Assembly (NCBI RefSeq): GCF_032854445.1
Contig: NC_088297.1
Span: 15,945,127-16,009,126, forward strand
Direction: 5' to 3'
Length of the DNA: 64,000 bases
DNA from: Liolophura sinensis
Taxonomy: Eukaryota > Mollusca > Polyplacophora > Chitonida > Chitonidae
Below are positions 40,760-51,350 of this stretch, piece by piece. Position 1 is the stretch's first letter. Each line of letters begins with the position of its first letter. The translations under genes and the position numbers were made by a program. A model generated the notes under the pieces. That model was not told the origin of the DNA and searched no databases. It saw nothing but the letters and a program-made list of their open reading frames with translations.

Positions 40760-41380
40760 CATTTTATACATTCTTCAAGACAACCTGATCACTAAAAACC
40801 AATTCTTAAGACCCCAGATCATGCACTAAGTCACTTAAGAACGGTCTAATTAACGCTAATTATGACTTTTACCGGTCTTGTCGCGTACGAGGATTTTTTT
40901 CCCTTGCCTTGTGCCACTGCGCAATAGGCCTCCTCTGAATTAGCACCGTGAGATGTGCTAATTATAAAATGGTAATTCTTGTGTTCCAACTCAATGTTAA
41001 AAACCATTTAAGAACGGTACAAAGGTCAATATCTGGTCAGTATCTGGGCTAAATTACCTTAAAACTAGGGTAATTTTCAAAATTGAGTACAAGGAAGAAA
41101 ATTATTTTATACACTCTTCAAGACAACTTGATCGCTAAAAACCAATTCTTAAGTCCCCTGGTCATGCACAAAGCCATTTGAGAACGGTCTAATCATACCG
41201 CGTACAAGGATTTTAATTATAAAATCATAATTATTAAGTTCCAACTGCATGTTAAAAACCATTTGAGAACGGGTCAAAGGTCAATATTTGGGCTAAATTA
41301 CTTTAAAGCAAATTACCGGTCACAACTGAGTACGAGTCAAGGCAACTTGATCACTAAAATCTTTTCTTAACTGTTACAGC
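40760..41380. repeat. Tandem expansion inside the left arm, 3 units
   Basis: Units start with (T)CAAGACAACCTGATCACTAA at about 40,778, with related copies at about 41,119 and 41,339. Each continues with CCATTTGAGAACGG-like and GGTCAATAT blocks. Spacings are about 340 and 220 bases; the first unit holds an extra ~100 bases including AATAGGCCTCCTCTGAATT. Confidence 0.7.
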
Positions 41381-42227
41381 TTATGTACTAAGCCACTAAG
41401 TAAATGTGATTTTTCCCATGTATAGTACGAGAATTATTTTCTGACGAAAGGGTACATTGAGATATACTGATTTTAAAATGCTAATGAAGTTCCAACATGC
41501 ACACTTAAAAACAGATTAAAAGTTATCTACCGACCAAGAGTTTGCAGCTAATGGACGAGATTTTTACATTCATGCATTTAGCTGACTTGAATCTCATAAT
41601 ACAATTTCCTGCTCTTTGTGCTCTTAGGGCGTCCCGACCGGGTGTCTGGCAATTCGTAGGACTTAAAGTCGCAGTCTAAACAGCGCGACTTTGATTGGAA
41701 CACCAGTCAACGCTTTAATATAATGAGCCAAGCCACTGAATAACCACCTAATTAACGCTTTTCTGGCATCTGTTGGTAATGTCCGTTACACATGTGAACA
41801 TGTGCAACAAGATGCATCAGGGTATGGTCATTATAAAATGGTTATTCTTACTGTCTTCAACCCTTTGTTCTGAATGGTTTATAAGAATGGACTAGATTTA
41901 ATGAAATGGCTGAAATCATTTTCTGGAACGGAATAGGTGGGGCATTTCACAATAACTCAGTCGGGTACGTGGTTGAAAGCCGCTTTTGAAAAAAGTCTGA
42001 ACAGAAGAAATGAGAAGTCAACAATAACTTTTAAATATCAGATGCATTTGGAATTATTTTTGAACATCATTGCCAATGTCTTTCTTGGAGAATGACAGCT
42101 TGACGTTACCCCTCATGGGTTTATTTGGTCTACCTCCCACATTTGTAAACAACAGACATTGTAAACAACAACAGAAAGGCATCAAATAAAGTCTCGTCAT
42201 CAGATGAAGAAGAATATCATGAAGACG

Positions 42228-43345
42228 TACATCAACATAGAGAGAAAAACCAGTGCAGCGACGACAGTGTTACCCTTACAGACATGAGGTGCACACCTCA
42301 GTGTGAGGTATAGATGAGGTGTACACCCCATTTATATTATCCGAGGTGTACTGTACCTCCAGTACACTCCAGCCATATACTTATACCTCAGAAGTACCTC
42401 AGGAAAAATATAAGCACCTAGAAGTTGCGCCTCAGGTACACATTAGAAACTTTGAGAGTTTTTTTTAACTGGAGATATTGTACCTCAAATAAACCTCAGC
42501 AACTCTGAAAAAAATCAACACTTAGAAGATGTACCTCAGGTACACTTTATCGACCTTGAAAGTTAAATAAGTAAATGATGTACCTCAAGTACACCTTAGA
42601 AACTTTTTCAAAGTTTTAAAACAAGAGATCAGATTTACATTTTACTTCAGGCAAAATGGTGAGTACAAAATTTCAAATATTTTTGTGCAAAAGATAAATG
42701 CTTTTCTAAATAAATACAAACCTTTGTCTCGCCCTGTAATGACTTGCCATTCAGTGTGCACATATTGATCAATCACACGGTGGATATATTTGCCTCTGAT
42801 TATTCCAAGATGGCTGCCCTTAGCAGGGTACATATATATTCTAGGCTATGGGAAAACAACACAATTATTCACTGATTGATGCTTCCTGGAACAGATTTTG
42901 TAACATGTTTGGACACATGCACAGCCCTAAAAGTGAAACCAGTATACATCCACTTTGCCTATAAGAATGAACCTCAGCTATACCTCAGTTGTACCTCACA
43001 TACACCTCAGGCATTATATTTTTACCTACTATTTACAGGGTGAACCTCTACTGAGGTGTACTATAGGTGTACTTGAGGTACTAATTTGCATCATTGTCAG
43101 TACCTCAGATACACCTTTAATACACCTCAGATACACCTCAAGTATACCGTAGACACACCTCAATTCAGATATGCTACACCCCAATGGTACACCTCCTATG
43201 CACCTCAAGTATACCTTTAGTCAACCTTATAAGAGTAAGGGAATAGCTGGCAAATGGTCACGTGTAACCGCTGATATACGACATCTTCTCATTTAACCTT
43301 TGTTACAGTTATATTCTAACTGATCATGTAAATGCATAAATACCG
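42228..43345 (+). repeat. Dispersed repeat family C, copy 1, split by an insert
   Basis: The head AGAGAAAAACCAGTGCAGCG and ACGACAGTGTTA ends at 42,272. The rest, AATAGCTGGCAAATGGTCAC, GTGTAACC and TTCTAACTGATCATGTAAATG, resumes at 43,242. The other copies of the family are continuous across this junction. Confidence 0.65.
42273..43241. mobile_element. ACCTCA-rich insert with CCCTTAC...GTAAGGG ends
   Basis: A 969-base segment bounded by CCCTTAC (42,273) and GTAAGGG (43,235-43,241). It holds at least sixteen ACCTCA motifs, many as TACCTCAG or GTACACCTCA, in two clusters (42,285-42,600 and 42,965-43,220), plus inverted GAGGTGTAC copies. The centre is ordinary AT-rich sequence with no convincing gene. 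A small non-autonomous DNA transposon is a reasonable reading; no matching target duplication was seen. Confidence 0.6.
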
Positions 43346-44484
43346 GTAAATTACACGCCGAAACCCCCCCGCCCCCCCGCCAAGAGGATTTGTCAAGCGA
43401 AGAAAACCCATGCCGAGACGTCTTTCCTAATCTTCTACTTGAGCCCCATTCAGATAATAAATATTTTTCTAATATTTTTTTCTGTTCCTAGCTCTGAATT
43501 AAGTGAAGTGAATCTTAGAGAGAAAATTTTGTAATATTAAAGTATGGTCGTGTTGTGTCTGTTGTTGTTAATACATTTTTCAGGATAACATGTCAATGTG
43601 CAGCTTGTTTTTGCGTGTTGGAGTTGGAACTCCATCTCTTCTTGGCAAATGTAGAAGGTAGAACAATAAACCCATGAGGAGTAACGCCAAGCTGTCATTC
43701 TCCAAGAAAGACTCTGGCAATGATGTTCAAAAATAATTCCAAGTGCATTAGATATTCAAACGTAATGGCAAAAATCGTTTTTTTCTGTTCAGATTCTATT
43801 TTTTAAAAAGCCATTTTCAATCATGTTCTCGACTGGGTTATTGTGATTATCCCTTTTCAGAAAATAATTTCAGCCATTTCATTAAATCTGATCCATTCTT
43901 ATAAGCCATTCAGAACAAAGGATTGAAGACATTAAGAATTACCATTTTATAATGATATCCGTATCTTGGTGCATCTTGTTGCACCAGCAGATTTTAGAAA
44001 AGGGTTAATTAGGTGGTTCTTTAGCGGATTATTTCATTATATTAAAGACTGGTGTTTCATTAAGATGGCACTGTTTAAGCTGCGGCTTTAAGTCCTAAGG
44101 TTTGTCGGGCATTTTGCCATGGTCGACACTCCTCCGGAGCACGAAGAGCACGAATTATGTTGGATTACTAAATATAAGTCAATTAAATGCATGAATTCAT
44201 AAATTTATCCCATTAGGTGCAAACGTTAGTCCTGCAGTCCTGCTGTCTTAGTCGGTAGATAACTATTGATCCGTTCTTCAGTGTATATATGCTGGAACTT
44301 TATTAGCATTTTTCCTCGATAAATAATTCTCGCACATGACATAGGAAAATTCATAATTGACGTGAATTAGTGGTTTAATACATAAGTTGAACAGTTAAGA
44401 ATTGGTTTTTAGTGATCAGGTTGTCTTGATGAATGTATAAAATAAGTTTCATCATCGTACGCGATCGTGACCGATAAAATTAGT

Positions 44485-46159
44485 ATACACATACCCTACA
44501 TATGTATATAGGCTACACATTTGAATGAATGTTCCAATCAACGGTTGAGATGTAAGTGTTGGCTCCGATATTCATATATCATATATTTATATGTATACCG
44601 TACATCATTTAATTTGTATATGCACAGCGTTATGGCCTGTTGACCACAGTAAGTTCTTCATTCTAGTGAGAATTTTGTTAGTATTGCGTTAAACACGATC
44701 AAAATAAATAAATAAAAAAGTGCATTCGTATGCTTCTATGATATCCTTTTCCTATACACCGTCAGTTGTTTTAGTGCGCTTGCTCCTGTTTTGAACTTGT
44801 TCTCGCCACGATATGGCAGATGTGCTTGCCGTAAGCTATAATCAATCATTCATTCAATTATTCGATCGTTTTAGTGTGTGCATGCGTTGTTCTTAATTGC
44901 ATTCAAAAATTAATCTGTTAAATTTTACAGAAAGCCTGTTGTCTGAGTGATGCTAGAATGTGTTCTGTTAAAACATAATACTGTGTTATATTCAACATAA
45001 TATCCTGTTGGTTTAATAGAATCTTTATTTATTTATTTATTTGATTGCTGTTTTACGCCGTGCTCATGAATGTTTCACTTATACGACGGAGGCCAATAGA
45101 ATCTGTAGGTTGAATTAATAGAATATATGAGTTATATTTAACAGGATAATCTGTTACAACAGCAGAATACATTCTGGCATCACTTGCATAACTGATGAAT
45201 TTTTTTGAGTGTAGGCTCCATTATTTTATTTTACAGTTTTCCAAAACACGAGGGTTAACGTGGAATCGGCTAAATAAATAGACAATTAAGTAGAATCCAG
45301 CATCCAGGTGACCTGAAAGTAAATAAACAGAAAACAAAACAAACCACATAGAGAACAAACGAACTATATTTATTTATTTTTTTCATTGTTTTACGCCGAC
45401 AAACGAATTAAGTATTGTATTTACCTCCACAAAAGAGCTTTTGTTGTTTTAGGGTTTATTTGTCAGATCAAGATCCCGATTCACGATTTCTTTAACGCTC
45501 ATATGTTCACCTTCGACAGATACGTGTAAGAGTATTGTCCCATTGTATGTAGTAGAGGAATTTGTACATTTTTCTGTTGCGGATGTTTGTTCTCTCCGAG
45601 AACCTTCTAGTATAAAGAAGAAATAAGCTTTGTATCAGTTTAGTAGTATAGTTTACCGAAAAATGATGTCTGTAAGTGTAGGCGATGTAGAAGAAATCTG
45701 GTAAGTACGTTCTATAGAATGCAGAAGAAAAGAATTAATTTTGTGAGGCTCTGATGCAAACTAGCGTGTACAACATAAGGGGTTACTGAAGACATTTATT
45801 AGTGCCTAAGAAAGAAAACAATATCCTTACAAATACAGTGAAAGTCTTTCACACAATAGGTCTTTAGAAAAACTAAATAACTTGGACAAAAAAGTACATG
45901 TTAAATATGTAAAATTGCGTATTTTGGGGGAAATGGTGGGTTTGATAATCAGGCGGAGGAAATCACTAACTTACTAAAGAAAAACTGTACAAAAGTTTAA
46001 AAAATAGACTCTATCCGTCAAGCAGCAAAATTTGTAACATGCAGAGAAAAGTCAGGGATTGACTCTTGTGTTTGAGATAAAAAAAAAAGAAGTGCGTCGC
46101 GTGCAGAGATCCGAAAACTCTAACATGCACGTGTCTTGCAGAAAAAGAAGCATGGTACT
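44485..46159. other. Intergenic with SINE tails
   Basis: Contains family A 3' scraps in reverse at 45,027-45,094 (TTTATTTGATTGCTG, CTTATACGACGGAGGCC) and about 45,366-45,401. No gene recognised. Confidence 0.5.
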
Positions 46160-46525
46160 TTGCGTAAGTCGGAGATTCCATTATGCCGAAATTGAAACAA
46201 CGTGCCTTTTGTAAATCGGAGATTCCCTTATGCCGAAAACGAAACGCAGTGTTTTACGTAAGTCGGAGATTCCATTATGCCCAAAAAGAAACAATGGGCC
46301 TTATACGTAAATGGGAGATTTCGTCATGCCGAAAAAAACTGCCTTACTTAAATTGGAGATTCCATTATGCCGAAAACGAAACAACGTGCTTTACATAAGT
46401 CGGACATTCCATTATGCCGAAAAAGAAACAACGTGCCTTAAGAAAATCGAAGACTCCATTTAAGCAGACAACGAAACTACGCGTGTTACAGAAGTCGGAA
46501 TCCGTACCATGTAGAAAAAGAAACC
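46160..46525. repeat. ~47-bp minisatellite, 7-8 copies
   Basis: Units contain AAGTCGGAGATTCCATTATG and CCGAAAACGAAACAACGTG. Divergence rises toward the right end. The basic ORF across it is repeat-derived. Confidence 0.88.
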
Positions 46526-46589
46526 TCAACAAAAGACATATCGTATCTTCTTTAATATGATTAATGACGTACTGCATGGAGGGTAAAAC

Positions 46590-46700
46590 AAGAGTAGTCA
46601 CAACACTGTGATAGCTGGCAAATGGTCATCCGTAACTGGTGAAATACGGCCTCTGTGAATTTACCACAGAAAATTATTTATTCTAACTGTTCATGGCTTA
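46590..46700 (+). repeat. Dispersed repeat family C, copy 2
   Basis: GTAAAACAAGAGTAGTC, CTGTGATAGCTGGCAAATGG, CCGTAACTGGTGAAATACGG and TTCTAACTGTTCATGG. Confidence 0.78.
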
Positions 46701-46715
46701 ATCAGAATTAGGTAA

Positions 46716-46812
46716 TTTATTTATTTATTTATTTGATGGGTGTTTTACGCCCTACTCAAGAATATTTCACTTATACGACGGTGGCCAGCATCATGGTGGG
46801 AGGAAACCAGGA
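46716..46812 (-). mobile_element. SINE family A, 3' fragment
   Basis: TTATTTATTTGATGGGTG, CCTACTCAAGAATATTTC and CGACGGTGGCCAGC in reverse, directly next to family C copy 2. Confidence 0.87.
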
Positions 46813-47804
46813 CCTTTGAACTAGTCAAATCATCTACATACAACTTTGAACCCTATATGGCCGATTTTACAAAGCACATCATTGTTTTGACTTGTAGGCC
46901 AAAATTTGAAAATTTAGCTTGAACACCTGACAATATTATGACAGTATAAATGAGTCCCATTGTTAACTTTTGGGCCGTTAATTATATATCGTGCATGAAG
47001 TTTTAAATTTTGTCTCAAGTCAAAAAATCCATTTTATGAAATCGACCTTCGGTTCGTAGTTTATATAATAGATGGTTTAATGCACATTTAGCTGTCTATA
47101 TACATGTATGTACCCTACCCCTGTTCAAATCCAAATCGTGGACATCAGAATTCAAAGTTCACCTAACTGCCATGATCGCGTAAAGAGATAATTCGACTAA
47201 TTCAAAACAGAGTCGCTTCATGCTAAAACCTTTTTAAATGGCTGACTTGTTACTGAGTCTCCTGTCATTTAGTATGCGGGAAATGGGAAAATAATTGGTG
47301 GCCTGGCATCAGTATGCTGTGACAAGTCGGCTGGGACGTCATGTCTGTCGTCTTAATTCGGCATGGCATTTCAGTGATGCAGCATTATAAATATTGGTGC
47401 GCTGAAACCAGGCTGCTGTAAGAAGGCGTTCTGGTCTGCGATAAGAAGAAGCTATGGATAAAATGCTGCAAGAAAAGCCGTCGAGGGACTGCTAGAAGAA
47501 ATAGCCGTCATGAGACTCCTTCAAGAAATAACTATGGTGAGACTACTACAAGAAGCTGTCGCAACAAAGTCTATATATGTATCGTCGAAAGCAAAATCAA
47601 ACCTTATTGTTTGGGGTGTTTTTTGTTCCAGCAAACAAAAACATCATTTGAATTAGAATACATTCTGCTGCTGAGTTTTAGTTTTCCTGTTGACGAAAGC
47701 ATCAAAAAGGTAAAAAGAAACCGAAGTCCTGCTTTTTAACCTGACATGGAAACTCGAAAACATGGCAGAAGCAACACGGTACTGGTATGAACCTCCAAAG
47801 CCTT
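46813..47804. other. Intergenic, no gene seen
   Basis: At about 47,450-47,570 there are irregular CTGCAAGAA/CTACAAGAA repeats. Nothing else recognised. Confidence 0.4.
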
Positions 47805-47997
47805 CGTCACGTTGGCTTCCTCTCCGGGTGTTTGTGACAAGGTCTGGCAGCAATCTGCGGATGGTCGTGGGTTTCCCCCGGGGTCTGCCTGGTTTCCACC
47901 ATAATTCTGGCCGCCGTCGTATAAGTGAAATGTTTTTGGGCACGGCGTAAAACACCAATCAAATAAATAAATAATTAAATAAATAAATAAATAAATC
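47805..47997 (+). mobile_element. SINE family A, missing head
   Basis: TTGGCTTCCTCTCCGG, CAATCTGCGGATGGTCGTGG, CCGCCGTCGTATAAGTG and a long AATAAATAAATA tail. Confidence 0.9.
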
Positions 47998-48592
47998 CCA
48001 AGTCTTCGCCAAATTAATCTGCTTTTACACGCACATACATGTAGGTATCAGCCTATTTGCTCTGTGCTTTCTTTAGAACTCTCTATTATAAAACCAGTTG
48101 TTGGTACCAGTGTACCCTTTTCAGCCATCGGCGAGCCATAAGAAATATACACACACACTAATATAGCCAGCCTAGCTATCAAATGCTCATGTGGAATTCG
48201 TTAACGGTAGCAGAGTTTCTAGTACTGCAGGGAGGCCTGCGCTCATATAGGCCACAGCAGGGCGAACCTGACGGGTGAGTCCTCCCTGGCTCGAAGTTGA
48301 AGCTAGAATGTATCTCCTTCTGACAGTCTTCGCGGTGTATACGGGTGTCCCGAAATAGATTTGGGTGTATAAGGCTGTAGCGCCGGCTCTACACTCTCTC
48401 GCTCACAGGCGGATCGCTCCCTACGTCTGTATGCCTACACATAGGCCTATTTGCGCGGCCAGATTTACCCCAGCTTTAACATTTGCCAAGAAGAAGGGCT
48501 GCTGCTCCTACCCTTGTGCCCGTTTTCGCCATTTTCTTACCGGACCGAGCAGCCCATGTTTTCCCGTCTCCTCCTCCCAAACTCTAAGTAAT
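47998..48592. other. Upstream region of the unidentified gene
   Basis: More GC-rich than its surroundings from about 48,200, as expected around a first exon. The reading frame of the exon is open upstream to 48,365, but the composition there is not convincing as protein. No TATA box was assigned. Confidence 0.35.
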
Positions 48593-48707
48593 ATGGCGGA
48601 CGTAGAGAGCGACGAGGACCGATACAAAAACGTCGACGTGGACTCGATCCTGTCACGTGTTGAGCGACGACCGCTGACGTTCACGCGGAAACGTTCGTTA
48701 TGTCAAG
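48593..48707 (+). CDS. First coding exon of an unidentified gene
   Basis: ATG in good context (AATATGGCGG) opens 38 codons: MADVESDEDRYKNVDVDSI, then LSRVERRPLTFTRKRSLCQ. A consensus donor G/GTAAGG begins at 48,708 (phase 1). The acidic start followed by a basic Arg/Lys/Ser segment looks like a genuine N-terminus. I do not recognise the family and found no continuing exon in the remaining 15 kb, so the first intron is probably longer than the window allows, or the later exons are too short to see. Confidence 0.5.
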
Positions 48708-49217
48708 GTAAGGATAGAACCTCACTGACTTTATTTGGCTATGCCGATAGGCGGAGTATACACTTATAGTTCTACATATGCCATACCACCTGGTTCTGTA
48801 CCTATCCGAAATCCATGTAGTCTTGCACATGTACGGTGGTGAGTTTTTCTGTTTCTGACTCAATCTGCCGGGTTTCCTTCAGAATTACGTGACCTCCACC
48901 ATACACGTGAAACTGACTTAACTAGATATACCACTGCATGACTAATTGCATGAGTAAACAAATACATATGTTTAGCAAATACCTGTGCATATGTATACAG
49001 AGACCTACATACTTCGTCATGAAGGTATTCACTATATATATAGCACACGGTAGAAAGCACGTAATTAATACACAGCAGTAATTAATGCATATATATGGCA
49101 CTTTTAATAGTCAGAAATCGTCACAGGTTCAATACCGAGATGCGTCATGATCAAAATTTTAAAATTTTCAGTATTGAAATTTCCTTACTTGCCATACATG
49201 GTACATGTAAGAGTTTG

Positions 49218-49219
<2 letters not shown>

Positions 49220-49253
<34 letters not shown>
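49220..49253. repeat. (CA)n microsatellite
   Basis: About 17 CA units followed by TATATATG. Confidence 0.95.
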
Positions 49254-49258
<5 letters not shown>

Positions 49259-49566
49259 GGGATGGCGCTCCAATAAGGCAGCACTATAAATACGTATATG
49301 TCGGCAGATGGGCCTAAGGAGACACTGAGCTAAAGTCGCAATAATAATGACGATTGTCATGTTAAACCTCGAACAAACAAACGAACAGGCAAACAAACAT
49401 GGACACAAAATCGCGGTCGAAACAAAACAAGCAGAGCTACATATAGCTAGGACTTATAGTTTTGATCATTTCATTCCACCGATGTCACGTGAATATAATC
49501 ACGAGGCCAATGGGTCATTGACCACTCAGCCAAGGACCACTTCTCAAAATCTCGCTGATAAAAAGT

Positions 49567-49622
49567 AATGATATATATTATATTATATTATATTATATAA
49601 TATAATGTAATGTAATATAAGA
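49567..49622. repeat. TATTA/TAATA low-complexity tract
   Basis: Runs of TATTATATTA followed by ATAATATAATG; partly self-complementary. It lies just upstream of dispersed repeat copy 3. Confidence 0.85.
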
Positions 49623-49627
49623 CCTAC

Positions 49628-49735
49628 TGCTTTGAGAGTAAAACCAGAGCGACGACATGTGATAGCTGGCAAATGGTCACACGTAGCCGGTGAAATGTAA
49701 GTGCATAAATAGTAGCAATTTACGCGCCCTCTGCA
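49628..49735 (+). repeat. Dispersed repeat family C, copy 3
   Basis: TTGAGAGTAAAACCAGAGCG, ACGACATGTGATAGCTGG, CAAATGGTCACACGTAGCCG and GTGAAATGTAAGTGCATAAA; the TTCTAACTGTTCATG segment is deleted. Confidence 0.8.
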
Positions 49736-50280
49736 CCATATGGCGTATGACCTTTATTTCCATTTAAAATGGATTAATTTTTGGGGTGATTTGTTTAGCC
49801 CAGTATATGTTTACTGTACATATCATACACAACATACAGCTGATGTCACTGTTCAATTGCGTGTAATTGTATTTCTATATGATTATTAATAAATAACACT
49901 CATGTAAACGTAGTTCACTGCAGAATCAGTAGACTCGACACATTATTCATAACCGAAAGTTTGGTCATTCTGGTTTCACGTGGCTATATATTAGGATCGG
50001 TAATGTTGCAACCATGTATCTTTTTTTTTTCACTTGGCTAAATATAAATTTCAGTAATGTATATGTCACGTGGATCTTTGTAGATAGAAATTATAAACGT
50101 CATAACCAAGTAGTCCAGTTAAAAAAGATTCGGATCATGTGCTGTACTTGGCTAAATAAATATTAGTAAAGTAAATGTCACGTAGATGTCAGGTAGATCT
50201 ACGCTGAAAGGGACCTACAACAAAAGCATCATGGTCAAGCGATCCCGTTCAGACAGCCTGGTTTCTTACTGTACTTAGCT

Positions 50281-50550
50281 TAATTTATTTATTTATTTAT
50301 TTGATTAGTGGTTTACGCCATTCTCAAGAATATTTCTCTTATATGCTGACGGCGGCCAGCATTATGATGGAAGGAAACCGGGCAGAGCCCGGGGGAAACC
50401 CACGACCATCCGCAGGTTGCTGGAAGACCTCCCACGTACGGCCGGAGAGGAAGCCAGCATGAGCTGGACTTGAACTCACAGCGAGCGCATTGGTGAGATG
50501 CTTCTGGGACATTACGCTCCGCTTCCGCGCTAACCAGTTGAGCCACTTAG
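50281..50550 (-). mobile_element. SINE family A, full length
   Basis: Well-preserved reverse copy: TTTATTTGATTAGTGG, CCAGCATTATGATGG, GGGCAGAGCCCGGGGG, CCATCCGCAGGTTGCTGG, CTTGAACTCACAGCGAGCG and a head ending TTGAGCCAC. It shows the complete order of family A segments. Confidence 0.92.
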
Positions 50551-50777
50551 CTAAACAGAAACATGAGTAAAGAAAGATAAATAAAGGAGCATCATAGCCG
50601 AAAAGCTTTGGATTTCGTTTTATTAGGTCATACTTACACATAAGCAAACTAAAATGCCCATGGAACAATATATACATAATGAAAACGTGAAAACTAAGTA
50701 GGACAGTTGAAAGTGTTTAGGATGTTAGTATTTGCTAAATATAAGCATCATTAAAGTAAACATCATAGCCAAATATT

Positions 50778-51098
50778 AAACCGCTTCAGTGGCCTAATGT
50801 TTAGAGCGTCCTCATCGAAATCGGGTCATACCAAAGACTTTAAAACTGGGATTTCCTGCTCCCTCGCTGGGGGCTAAGCACCGAGAGGTTATAGAGTAAG
50901 GAAACATGACTGGTTGGCCCGGTGTCAGTATAATATGACTGAAAGGGGTGTCATGCCTGGTGTCTTTGGCATTATACTTCACTTTGGCGGCATGGAGTGC
51001 CCTGCCACCAGAAAAGACATTATATGTACACACCTCTAGTGGTTCCTCATCGTTATATGACTGAAAATTTGTTAACAACGACGTTAAACCCCAAGCAT
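50778..51098 (+). mobile_element. SINE family B, second head type
   Basis: Head CCGCTTCAGTGGCCTAATG, TTTAGAGCGTCC, body GGAAACATGACTGGTTGG and GTGTCATGCCTGGTGTC, then the shared end ATATGACTGAAAATTTG and GACGTTAAACCCCAAGCA. Head and upper body match 10,672-10,985. Confidence 0.83.
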
Positions 51099-51287
51099 AT
51101 GTACATACATTCATGGCCAAGTAGTTTCGATCAAACATCCTGCATAGGACATTGTTTTACTTGGCTCCCTCTCTATTTATATACATTAGTAAGCTAAAAC
51201 TCAGGTGTATATGAAGGTAAATATCACAATCAAGTGGTCTCTTCCAAAAAACCTCGGATCTTGCGTTCACAACGCTATTTCTACCCT

Positions 51288-51350
51288 ATTTATTTATTGA
51301 TTTATTATTTATCTGATTGGTGTTCCGTACTTTAGAGTGTTTCACTTATA
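51288..51350 (-). mobile_element. SINE family A, 3' scrap
   Basis: TTTATTTATTGATTTATT, CTGATTGGTGTTCCGTAC and GTTTCACTTATAAG. Confidence 0.75.

Larger units (their letters stand above)
40720..44484. mobile_element. Large inverted-repeat (foldback-like) element, 3.8 kb
   Basis: Left arm about 40,720-42,145 and right arm about 43,630-44,484 are reverse complements over most of their length. The tips match closely: ACTAATTTTATCGGTCACG at 40,720 and its complement ending at 44,484, followed by TCGCGTACGA and CTGATCACTAAAAACC. Deep arm landmarks also pair, for example CTTGGAGAATGACAGCTTG at about 42,087 against its complement near 43,700. The left arm is longer because a segment around TTCTTCAAGACAAC and CACTAAAAACC is repeated three times. 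No transposase was recognised and no target duplication was found by eye, so the class is unassigned. Confidence 0.8.

Noticed and set aside
50313..50677. Minus-strand ORFs of 77-112 codons
   Set aside because: They cover a full-length family A SINE and its flank; similar ORFs at 7181-7483, 9848-10045, 32720-33016 and 47653-47958 have the same cause.
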